DNA from: Arthrobacter sp. PsM3
GTDB lineage: Bacteria; Actinomycetota; Actinomycetes; Actinomycetales; Micrococcaceae
Length of the DNA stretch: 57,703 nt
Direction of reading: 5' to 3'
Assembly (NCBI RefSeq): GCF_030433895.1
Contig: NZ_JARUXE010000031.1
Span: 1-57,703, forward strand
In this document: positions 51,149 to 57,703 of the stretch, piece after piece
Layout of the letters: every line of letters begins with the position of its first letter
Position numbering within the stretch: position 1 is the stretch's first letter
Made by a program: the position numbers and the translations under genes
Notes under the pieces: model-generated
Told to the model about the DNA's origin: nothing
The model's database searches: none
The model's input: only the letters and a program-made list of their open reading frames with translations

Positions 51149-51343
51149 ATGGAACTGTTCGTAGTCCTGCTGTTCGGACTCGTCATCACCGCCGGCACCG
51201 CCACGGTCCGAGCCCTGCTCAAGGACGGCCACGGCCACACCCCCGAGGTGCGGTCCACGGAGTCCTGGTACGCCGGGAACCTGCCCAGCGAACCCTACAC
51301 GTCGGCCCTGACCTGGTACCGGCCGGGCGCCAAGGTCCAGTAA
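51149..51343 (+). CDS. Small single-helix membrane protein
   Basis: A 64-residue protein with one N-terminal helix (ELFVVLLFGLVITAGTATVR) and a polar tail with WYAGNLPSEPYTSALTWYRP. GAGGA precedes ATG 51149 by about 9 bases. It is divergent from the BTAD regulator and could be its target. No family recognised. Confidence 0.65.
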   Translation: MELFVVLLFGLVITAGTATVRALLKDGHGHTPEVRSTESWYAGNLPSEPYTSALTWYRPGAKVQ

Positions 51344-51446
51344 CCGCTGGCTTGCTGATCCAATCGCCGATTTCGATCGGCCCAGCCGCCCGAGCGGTGA
51401 ACACCATCGGGGCGGCGAACGTTTTGCGGGGCGGTGGGCCGGAGGC

Positions 51447-52754
51447 TCACCGCCCCGCGATGTGCCCGGCAATAAAAGCGGCGTCGCGGCCCACCCCGGC
51501 GACGATGGCCGACCAGTGCCCGTTGAGCCACGGCAGTCCCACCACGTACAGGCCCGGGTGTTCCGTGACGCCGTGACGGTGGCGCGGGTAGTTCCATTCG
51601 TCCAGGACCGGGATGTCCAGGAAGCCGAAGTCCAGCCGGTAGCCGGTTGCCCAGATGACGGACGTGATGTTCTCCGCGCCGGGGTTCAGCCGCGGGGCCT
51701 CGGCCGGCAGCCAGTCGTCCTGCCGGGGCGGGTCCGCCGCCGGGGCCCGGATGCCCGCCGCGGCAATGTAGGCATCGAACATCGGCTGCAGGCGCTGGCC
51801 GAACCCGGCCTCCACCTGGGCCAGGCGCGCCGGGAGGTCGTCGCTGAAGACGAGGTCGCCGTCGTCGGCGGCTTCCAGGTGGCCGTGCAGCCGGACGCCG
51901 CGGCGGCCGAGGTCCCGGAGGTGGATGTCGTGGCCGCCGTCCGCGCCGGACAGCAGGGGGTTGCACATGAACCTGGCCGCGGGGGAGGGCAGCTGCTCCA
52001 CGGCGAGGCCGTTGAGCCCGTATTCCGGGCCGTGCAGGCCGATCTCGATCATCCAGTGGATCGCGTCCTTGCCGCGGTACCGGCGCGGCGCCTCCGGGCA
52101 GGCGGACACGGCCAGGTGTACCTCCCGGCCGGCGGCGAGCAGCTCCTCGGCGATCTGCCCGCCGGACTGGCCGGTCCCCACGACCAGGACGGCGCCGTCC
52201 GGCAGCTGGCCCGGGTTGCGGTAGTCATTGGCGTGCCGCTGCTCGATGTTCCCCGGCAGACGTGCGGACAGTGCGGGGGATTTCGGTTGCTGGTAAGCGC
52301 CCGTGGCGAGCACGACGTTGCGCGCCCGCCAGCTGCCCCGTGTTGTCTCGAGCCGGAACCCGCCGTCGTCCGTAGGTGCGATGCGGGTGACTTCCGTGCC
52401 GGGGAGGACGGGCGCGCCGATGCTTTCCCCGTAGTGCCGGACGTGGCCGATGAGGTCATCGCGCGGCATAAAGGCGTCCGGGTCCGGGCCGGCGTAGGGC
52501 ATCCCCGGCAGCTGCAGGGTGAAGTTCGGGGTGTTCAGGCAGAACCCGTCCCAGCGGTCAAGCCAGGCCCCGCCGAGGGTGGGTCGGCGTTCCAGTACCT
52601 GGTGCTCGACGCCGGCCTGGTTCAGCCAGTAGCTCATGGCCAGTCCCGCCTGGCCGGCGCCGACGACGAGGGTGTGCACCTCTCCGGTGATGTCCCCGGG
52701 TAGGCCCGTGGTGGTGTCCGCGGGCACCTCCGGGGGAGGGGCAGTGCGTTCCAT
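51447..52754 (-). CDS. Flavin-containing monooxygenase / FAD-dependent oxidoreductase
   Basis: A 435-residue class B-type flavoprotein, intact. FAD site VVGAGQAGLAMSYWL (residues 30-44). The middle region has RDDLIGHVRHYGESI, the NADPH site is VLVVGTGQSGGQIAEELLAA, and the ATGYRLDFGFLD motif is near the C-terminus. It resembles CzcO/YUCCA-like monooxygenases that oxygenate N, S or C atoms. ATG 52754 is preferred to the longer frame to 52868, which lacks an RBS. TATCGT 7 bases before the ATG suggests a leaderless mRNA. Three decayed copies lie at 10049-11165, 12340-12560 and 15824-16008. Confidence 0.85.
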   Translation of the reverse strand: MERTAPPPEVPADTTTGLPGDITGEVHTLVVGAGQAGLAMSYWLNQAGVEHQVLERRPTLGGAWLDRWDGFCLNTPNFTLQLPGMPYAGPDPDAFMPRDDLIGHVRHYGESIGAPVLPGTEVTRIAPTDDGGFRLETTRGSWRARNVVLATGAYQQPKSPALSARLPGNIEQRHANDYRNPGQLPDGAVLVVGTGQSGGQIAEELLAAGREVHLAVSACPEAPRRYRGKDAIHWMIEIGLHGPEYGLNGLAVEQLPSPAARFMCNPLLSGADGGHDIHLRDLGRRGVRLHGHLEAADDGDLVFSDDLPARLAQVEAGFGQRLQPMFDAYIAAAGIRAPAADPPRQDDWLPAEAPRLNPGAENITSVIWATGYRLDFGFLDIPVLDEWNYPRHRHGVTEHPGLYVVGLPWLNGHWSAIVAGVGRDAAFIAGHIAGR

Positions 52755-53002
52755 GGAAAAAACGATACGCCCGGCCCGGCAGGTTTCAAGGGGATTTTGC
52801 CGCGCCCGCACCGGGTCCGGCACCCGGGCTGGCGGGCGGCTGGGGAGTTCGTTGCGGTGACGTTTCACCCCCGAGCCCCACCGTGCTCCTGCGGCACTTC
52901 ACCGCCTGGGTCTGCAAGAATTCTGGGGTGCCCGGCAGCTTGGCGCCGGACACCCTCTCAGTTTCCAGCTAGCAGGCTTCGCGGCCGCGGAAGGTAAGAC
53001 TC

Positions 53003-53758
53003 ATGCCGATGTGGGCGCAGGCGATGTTCTGGGGAACGCTGGCGGGCGGGGCGCTGGTGCTCGGCTCCTGGCTGTCCTGGACGTGGACCATCCCCGCGAA
53101 GCTGGTCTCCTCGATCATGGCATTCGGCGCCGGCGTGCTCATCTCCGCCCTCGCCTTCGAACTGGTGGACGAGGCAGTAAAAGGCGGCGGGCTGTGGCCC
53201 ACCGTCGCGGGGTTCCTGGCCGGTGCCGTGGTCTACGTCAGCGCCAACGCCCTGCTGGCCCGCTCCGGAGCCAAACACCGGAAGCGGTCCGGCGGCAAGC
53301 AGCCCTCCGAAAAGGACAGTCCCGGAAGCGGCACGGCCATCGCCGTCGGCGCCCTGCTGGACGGCATCCCGGAATCGGTGGTCCTTGGGGTGGGGCTCCT
53401 CACCGCCGGGTCAGTCAGCCCCGCCATGCTCGCGGCCGTGTTCATCTCCAACGTCCCCGAGGGGCTTTCCAGCACGGCCGGCATGAAGAAAGCCGGCCGC
53501 AGCGCCGCATACGTCTTCAGCGTCTGGGGCGGCATTGCCCTGCTCTCCGGCGGGGCGTCACTCCTCGGTTTCACGGCGTTGGAGAACGCTCCCGAGGAAG
53601 CGGTGGCGTTCATTACGGCTGTGGCCGCCGGCGGGATCCTGGCCATGCTGGCCGACACCATGATTCCGGAGGCGTTCGAGGAACACCACAACCTCACCGG
53701 GCTGGTGGCCGCCGTCGGATTCCTCAGCGCGTTCACCATCCACCACGTGGGCGGGTAG
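53003..53758 (+). CDS. ZIP-family metal transporter
   Basis: A 251-residue membrane protein with about eight helices. VGALLDGIPESVVLGVGL and ISNVPEGLSSTAGM are the paired metal-site helices of ZIP transporters. A Lys/Arg/Ser-rich cytoplasmic loop (AKHRKRSGGKQPSEKD) lies between helices 3 and 4. It should move zinc, iron or manganese inward, or act as a GufA-type exporter. GGAAGG lies 8 bases before ATG 53003. Confidence 0.85.
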   Translation: MPMWAQAMFWGTLAGGALVLGSWLSWTWTIPAKLVSSIMAFGAGVLISALAFELVDEAVKGGGLWPTVAGFLAGAVVYVSANALLARSGAKHRKRSGGKQPSEKDSPGSGTAIAVGALLDGIPESVVLGVGLLTAGSVSPAMLAAVFISNVPEGLSSTAGMKKAGRSAAYVFSVWGGIALLSGGASLLGFTALENAPEEAVAFITAVAAGGILAMLADTMIPEAFEEHHNLTGLVAAVGFLSAFTIHHVGG

Positions 53759-53788
53759 CCCGGGCACAGCGGGCACCCGCGCTGCCCG

Positions 53789-53971
53789 CTACCGGGCCTT
53801 GGGCACGATGATCCACAGCGCGATATAGACGAGCTCGCCGACGCCGAACAGGCCGAAGAGCACAAAGCCGATCCGGACCAGCGTCCGGGAGATACCGAAG
53901 CGGTCAGCGAGGCCTGCGCACACGCCCGCGATGATCTTGCCGTTGGTGGGCCTAACCAGAGATCGTTCCAT
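53789..53971 (-). CDS. PspC-domain protein
   Basis: A 60-residue protein consisting of the PspC domain alone: LVRPTNGKIIAGVCAGLADR, then FGISRTLVRIGFVLFGLFGV, ending IALWIIVPKAR. PspC proteins sense membrane stress. ATG 53971 gives the usual start. The 90-residue extension upstream lacks an RBS and resembles non-coding sequence. Membrane-bound through one or two helices. Confidence 0.85.
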   Translation of the reverse strand: MERSLVRPTNGKIIAGVCAGLADRFGISRTLVRIGFVLFGLFGVGELVYIALWIIVPKAR

Positions 53972-54125
53972 CCAGCCAAGGTAGCAGTGCGGCCGCGCCA
54001 GGAGAACAGCCGCAGGGGAGCGGAAGAAACGGACAGCAAAGCGGACCCCTCCCCGGGGCAAAGGACCGTACCGGGAAAGGGCCCGCTCGAGTCAAATCTG
54101 CGCCGGAGTCGGACTGCAAACTGGA

Positions 54126-55019
54126 CTACGGCGTCGGCATGCCGCCGTTGACGTTGAGGGTCTCACCGATCACGTAGCTGGATTCGGCTGAGGCTAGGAA
54201 CACGTACGCCGGAGCCAGCTCGGCCGGCTGGCCGGCCCGGCCCAGCGGCGTCTCCTTGCCGAACTCGGGCAGGTCCTCGGTGGGCTGGCCGCCGCTTGCC
54301 TGGAGCGGCGTCCAGATGGGACCGGGCGCCACCGCGTTGACCCGGATGCCCTTGGGCGCGAGCTGCTGGGCCAGGCCCTTGGTGAAGTTGTTGATCGCAC
54401 CCTTGGTGGAGGCGTAGTCCACCAGGGTCGCCGAGGGGCTGTAGGCCTGGATGGAGGTGGTGTTGATGATGCTCGACCCGGCCGGCAGGTGCGGCACGGC
54501 CTCCTTGGTGAGCCAGAACATGGCGTACACGTTGGTCTTGTATGAATGGTCGAACTCAATGTCGGTGATGTCGCCGAGCGCCTCCTGCGCCACCTGCTTG
54601 CCGGCGTTGTTCACCAGGATGTCCAGACCGCTGAGTTCCCGTACCGCGGTCTCGACTAGCTGGCGGCACATTGCAGAGTCCTTGAGATCCCCGGGAACCT
54701 TGACGGCCTTGCGGCCGGCCTTCTCGATCAGGTTGGCGATCCGGGCGGCGTCCTCCTCCTCTTCCGGCAGGTAGGACATGACGACGTCGGCCCCCTCGCG
54801 TGCGAATGCGATGGCCGTGGCGGCGCCGATGCCGGAATCCGCTCCGGTCACGAGCGCCTTGCGGCCTTCCAGCCGGCCGGTGCCTCGGTAGGTGTTCTCG
54901 CCCAGGTCCGCCTTCGGCGTTAGCTCGGTATCCAGCCCGGGTTCCGGCTGGCTCTGCTTGGGCGGAGTGATGTTCTCGTACGCTGTCACCGGGTTCTTGA
55001 ACGTGTACTGGTCAGTCAT
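54126..55019 (-). CDS. Short-chain dehydrogenase, general-stress type (YhdG/YghA-like)
   Basis: A 297-residue SDR with the extended N-terminus of this subgroup (DQYTFKNPVTAYENITPPKQ). The cofactor loop is VTGADSGIGAATA, NNAGKQ follows, and the active site is YASTKGAINNF with Tyr and Lys. The C-terminal GETLNVNGGMPTP is standard. Members are induced by general stress. Substrates are mostly unknown. GGAGG precedes ATG 55019. A perfect palindrome 69 bases upstream is a candidate operator. Confidence 0.9.
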   Translation of the reverse strand: MTDQYTFKNPVTAYENITPPKQSQPEPGLDTELTPKADLGENTYRGTGRLEGRKALVTGADSGIGAATAIAFAREGADVVMSYLPEEEEDAARIANLIEKAGRKAVKVPGDLKDSAMCRQLVETAVRELSGLDILVNNAGKQVAQEALGDITDIEFDHSYKTNVYAMFWLTKEAVPHLPAGSSIINTTSIQAYSPSATLVDYASTKGAINNFTKGLAQQLAPKGIRVNAVAPGPIWTPLQASGGQPTEDLPEFGKETPLGRAGQPAELAPAYVFLASAESSYVIGETLNVNGGMPTP

Positions 55020-55087
55020 GGTGCTCCTCCGGACGGTGGGTTCTCAGCAACTTGTCTCTTAGCGCGGGTGCTTGCACGCCGCGCACA

Positions 55088-55105
55088 TGCTAAGCATGCT
55101 TAGCA
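55088..55105. promoter_or_regulatory. Perfect 18-bp palindrome upstream of the SDR gene
   Basis: TGCTAAGCATGCTTAGCA reads the same on both strands. Its position, 69 bases before the SDR start, fits a dimeric regulator site. The regulator is not known to me. Confidence 0.5.
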
Positions 55106-55216
55106 AGAACCCTAGTCAGTGGAACGGTTCTGGTGCAACGAGCGCACCGACCCCCCGGCCGTGGTCGGCCCGGTGTCGCGAGCGTCTGTTGAGGTGCTTC
55201 TGGCAAGATTGCCACT

Positions 55217-55762
55217 ATGCAACCCGCCGCCACCGTCCCCGCCTACGACCTCCGCGTCAGCATCCAGGGCACACGTGCAGTGGCTGCTGGACCAGGCGGG
55301 CACAGACGGACTGCAATTAACCCAGGACGGCTACCTCAAGCCTGCCCTGGTCAGCCAGGCCGTCCGCGAACTCGGCTGGGCCTACCGCCGGCCGGACGCA
55401 AGATGTGCGACGGCGGCCGTCCCCTGTGGGACTACCTCGCCAAAGCGGTGGCCTTCCCGGCGGATCAGGCGACAGCCGTTGTGACCCGCATGGTGATCCA
55501 CTGGCTGTTTGAGGGGTCCACCCCGGACTGGGAACCGCGGCGACGGGTGATCGCGGACACGCTGAATGCGGCGGGTTTCCGGGTGGAGGGCGGCAAACCT
55601 GTGCCCCTGGACGCCGCCCAGGCCCTCTATTCGGACGTGCGCTGGATGTTGGACTGCCTGCAGCTGAAAGTCCCGGAGCGTACGTTCGGTGAAGCAGCGA
55701 ACCTGACCGACGGCGGACGGAAGTTCCTTCTACAGGTTCAAGGGTTGCTGGAAGGCCCGTAA
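55217..55762 (+). pseudogene. Plasmid pRiA4b ORF-3-like protein, deleted and frameshifted
   Basis: The start MQPAATVPAYDLRVSIQGT resembles the N-terminus of pRiA4b ORF-3 family proteins. Then, in another frame, WLLDQAGTDGLQLTQDGYLK appears, and in the first frame again PAGRKMCDGGRPLWDYLAKA and the C-terminus to 55762. Segments between these blocks are missing. At least two deletions and frame changes make it a pseudogene. Confidence 0.6.
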
Positions 55763-55926
55763 AGGCTCCCGGGGGCCTGGGGAGTGTGGTTCGGAGTGCA
55801 GCGTTTCGTGGCGGTGTTCTGTGATCGGCGGGACCGCCGAGATCTTGCGCGGCACGATGGCATCGGCGAGGATAATGCGATCCCCGTGCCTTGATGAACC
55901 CGTGCTGCGAAGAAGGAGTCGACGCG

Positions 55927-56268
55927 ATGACCAAGTATCTGATCTCGTTTCCGAGTGCCGCCATGGTCTTCCCGGAAGAAGACCTGCAGGCCGTTTCGGA
56001 TGCGGCGCACGCGGTTGTTCAGGAGGCGAAGGACGCCGGCGTCTGGGTTTTCGGCGGCGGCATCGATGAGAGCGTCCCGCCCGTCGTAGTCGACGGCGAC
56101 GGTACTGTGCGCCCGGGCACCTACCCGCAGACGGCGCAGCTCGAAGGCGGCTACTCAGTGCTGGAATTGCCCTCGTACGATGCAGCACTGGAGTGGGCCG
56201 CGAAGATCGCGGTCGCCTGCCGCTGCCCGCAGGAGGTGCGCGCTTTCCAATACGACCCCGCCAGCTAA
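55927..56268 (+). CDS. YCII-related protein
   Basis: A 113-residue ferredoxin-like-fold protein of the YCII family: MTKYLISFPSAAMVFPEEDL, then AKDAGVWVFGGGIDESVPPV, then GGYSVLELPSYDAALEWAAK. Members are common in actinobacteria, some with dehydrochlorinase-like activity, and some accompany ECF sigma factors. None is visible here. GAAGGAG lies 8 bases before ATG 55927. Cytoplasmic. Confidence 0.85.
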   Translation: MTKYLISFPSAAMVFPEEDLQAVSDAAHAVVQEAKDAGVWVFGGGIDESVPPVVVDGDGTVRPGTYPQTAQLEGGYSVLELPSYDAALEWAAKIAVACRCPQEVRAFQYDPAS

Positions 56269-56296
56269 GTCTTGGCTGGGTGAACCTCGTCGCTGG

Positions 56297-56506
56297 TCAG
56301 CGGTAAAACTCCCGCAGCTCGGATGTCGCGGCGGTCCCCGCATATCCCAGGTCGCCCGGGCCCACGAATGTCGCATCGCCGGGGCTGGAAACGGTCATTC
56401 CGAAAGCTCCGTCCCCGACCCGGGGATCCTTAAGCACAGCGGTGAGGGACTCTTTCAGGATCCGTTCCATTTCCACATTGTCGGCGCTGGCCGCGGTGAC
56501 CTTCAT
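56297..56506 (-). CDS. Small hypothetical protein (69 aa)
   Basis: Starts MKVTAASADNVEMERILKES and ends SELREFYR. It has no known domain. The start overlaps the stop of the 21-residue frame as ATGA, suggesting coupling or one gene split by a frameshift. Codon bias fits coding. Confidence 0.4.
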   Translation of the reverse strand: MKVTAASADNVEMERILKESLTAVLKDPRVGDGAFGMTVSSPGDATFVGPGDLGYAGTAATSELREFYR

Positions 56507-56568
56507 GACAGGGAGACGCCGGCCGTGATCAGGATCGGGACGAGGGCCAGGCGGAAGAAGCGGGTCAT
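56503..56568 (-). CDS. 21-residue hydrophobic peptide frame
   Basis: Encodes MTRFFRLALVPILITAGVSL plus Ser, a single hydrophobic helix that looks like a signal peptide or small membrane protein. Both ends overlap neighbours as ATGA. It could be the lost N-terminus of the 69-residue frame. Confidence 0.35.
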   Translation of the reverse strand: MTRFFRLALVPILITAGVSLS

Positions 56569-56765
56569 GGGGCCAGTTTCCCCCACTTCACGGTCACGAC
56601 CCGGTTGACGCGGCGGTCGCGGTCTCCGGCCTGCTGGAACCGGTGCTCGTCGAAGCTGGCATGATCCTCTAGGCTGCCCACATCCGCGGATATGCCGTGG
56701 TTGGCTGCTTCGAACGGATCGGCCTGCCCATCCCGGGACGTCCCTGGGTACCGGGGTGCGCGCAT
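56565..56765 (-). CDS. Small hypothetical protein (66 aa)
   Basis: Polar, ending DRRVNRVVTVKWGKLAP. ATG 56765 has no clear RBS. The stop overlaps the next start as ATGA. No family recognised. Confidence 0.35.
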   Translation of the reverse strand: MRAPRYPGTSRDGQADPFEAANHGISADVGSLEDHASFDEHRFQQAGDRDRRVNRVVTVKWGKLAP

Positions 56766-56814
56766 ATTTCTGTCTGCCCCTGACCCTGGGCCCTAACGCC
56801 GAAAGAGATCCTCC

Positions 56815-57267
56815 ATGAGTTCCACCGCTGCGAAGGTCCGCTACGGTCCCGGTGTGGGCATAGCCGCCGTCATCGCCGGCCTCCTGTGGCTACTCGTCTT
56901 CCACGCCGGACCGCCCCGTGCCGGCACAATCACCGCCCAAGGAACCGTGGTGGACCAGGACATCACCCGCAAGGGGTTGTGCGCACCCGTCGCCGAACTG
57001 AATGTCAACGGCACCCGCTACGCCGTCAAGTCCGGCACCAGCGCGGAACCCTGCGCGTACCGGATCGGCGACCCCCTCGAGATCAGCTACCACCCGGACG
57101 ACGTCGCCGGCACCCTGGAAGTGCCAGCTGCCGGGGCGTCCCCGGGCAGTGCACTCCTTGCGGCGGTGCCAGGGGTTCTCCTCCTGACCGGAGGAGCCAC
57201 TTCACTGGCCCTGCGGGTAGCACGTACGCGCAAGGCGGCTCGACCGGGCGCGCTTTCTCCAGCCTGA
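56815..57267 (+). CDS. DUF3592-like membrane protein
   Basis: A 150-residue protein with membrane helices at about 13-31 and 108-128 and an extracytoplasmic domain between. The domain has the DUF3592 pattern: TAQGTVVDQ, a central ELNVNGTRYAVKSG, and GDPLEISYHPDDVAGTLEVP. Two Cys (GLCAP and EPCAY) may form a disulfide. Function unknown. The basic tail is cytoplasmic. Confidence 0.7.
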   Translation: MSSTAAKVRYGPGVGIAAVIAGLLWLLVFHAGPPRAGTITAQGTVVDQDITRKGLCAPVAELNVNGTRYAVKSGTSAEPCAYRIGDPLEISYHPDDVAGTLEVPAAGASPGSALLAAVPGVLLLTGGATSLALRVARTRKAARPGALSPA

Positions 57268-57302
57268 ACCTCTGCGTGTTTCAGGCAAACCGAGGCAATT
57301 AG

Positions 57303-57331
57303 TGTTCACCCGGACATGCGGTGAGTGAACA
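57303..57331 (+). terminator. Inverted repeat after the DUF3592 gene
   Basis: TGTTCAC and GTGAACA enclose 15 bases, 36 bases past the stop. A second GGCCCC/GGGGCC hairpin follows at about 57358-57382. Either could end the transcript before the rRNA promoter. Confidence 0.4.
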
Positions 57332-57460
57332 TGCCCCCGGGTGTGAGCCACTACACAGGCCCCGGTTTTGCGGAAAGGGGCCGCGGCAGGCAGTGCGTCC
57401 GTCTGGTTTCCGTGTGGTGGCGGGGTTTTTGGGGGTGTGGGGGTGGTTCCCGGGGTGGAT

Positions 57461-57489
57461 TTGTGTGTGGTGTTGGGGGCGTGTAAAGT
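57461..57489 (+). promoter_or_regulatory. Probable rRNA operon promoter
   Basis: TTGTGT (57461-57466) and TAAAGT (57484-57489) are spaced by 17 bases. They precede a leader that I recognise as similar to the region before 16S rRNA genes of Arthrobacter relatives. Confidence 0.5.
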
Positions 57490-57703
57490 AATTCGAGTCG
57501 CCGCCGCTGTTGCGGAAAGTTTGCGACCGACCCCCTTCATGAACGGCCTGGAAATGGTTCGCTTTGTTGCGTGCCGGATTTTGGTGGGGGCCCTCTGGTT
57601 GGCAGGGTGGATCGCGGAAACGTTGATTTGCTTGTTTGGCCGGGACCGGGTAAGTTTGTGAAGTTGCTCCGGAGCGATCCGTGACCTTGATGGTTGTGGT
57701 GGT
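57490..57703 (+). other. Probable rRNA operon leader, cut by the contig end
   Basis: No convincing protein gene. The sequence runs from the likely promoter through GGAAACGTTGATTTGCTTG and TTGCTCCGGAGCGATCCGTG, which resemble Micrococcaceae rrn leaders. The 16S gene itself would start beyond the edge. Contigs commonly end here because rRNA operons are repeated. Confidence 0.5.

Overview
The window looks like one contig of a high-GC actinobacterium of the Arthrobacter/Pseudarthrobacter type (Micrococcaceae). The signs are strongly G/C-biased third codon positions, GTG and TTG starts, a cold-shock protein with a long structured leader, HxlR, PucR and BTAD-type regulators, and a right edge that resembles the leader of a Micrococcaceae rRNA operon. 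The left edge is a 54-base run of C followed by a tRNA 5' fragment, so both ends look like assembly breaks.

Left accessory zone (1-11.2 kb). Decayed sequence includes a gene broken by an in-frame TGA, a tRNA-Ser-like 3' fragment with its terminator (a probable attachment site), and GTGATT direct repeats. Next comes a defence island: a tail-anchored unknown protein, two small mobile-element-like proteins, a restriction endonuclease with an MvaI/BcnI active site, a convergent Dcm/EcoRII-type C5 methyltransferase, an HNH-DGQHR fusion protein and a small zinc-ribbon protein. Inverted pairs of the 9-mer ATGCAATCG lie on both sides of it. After it come a remnant of unknown origin and a frameshifted flavin monooxygenase (FMO) pseudogene, the largest of three decayed FMO pieces; the intact gene is at 51.4-52.8 kb.

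Housekeeping and catabolic zone (11.3-26 kb). This holds a GIY-YIG protein, an HxlR regulator divergent from an NmrA-like reductase with a shared operator, a TfoX-like protein, a HAD hydrolase beside a truncated HAD, a membrane protein and a lipoprotein. A catabolic cluster follows: M20 deacylase and MHS transporter (minus strand), PucR regulator, then amidohydrolase and carbamoylase (plus strand). It probably imports and hydrolyses an amide or ureide compound. A tellurite/dicarboxylate-type transporter next to it has an apparent frameshift.

Second accessory zone (26-40 kb). A PhoD-like phosphatase fragment abuts a Fic fragment. A four-helix membrane protein of unknown function, an SRPBCC protein and a complete Wadjet operon (jetABCD) follow, then a divergent 691-residue membrane protein of unknown function and a vapBC toxin-antitoxin pair.

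Right zone (40-57.7 kb). This holds an acyltransferase, a secreted subtilase, a tightly overlapping four-gene operon for four-carbon acid sugars (KdgT-like permease, DUF1537 kinase, PdxA2, DeoR), an AraC-glyoxalase pair, a cold-shock gene, a BTAD regulator, the intact FMO, a ZIP transporter, a PspC protein, a stress-type SDR, a decayed pRiA4b ORF-3-like gene, a YCII protein, three ATGA-linked small frames and a DUF3592 protein. It ends at a likely rRNA promoter. No CRISPR array and no complete tRNA or rRNA gene were seen.
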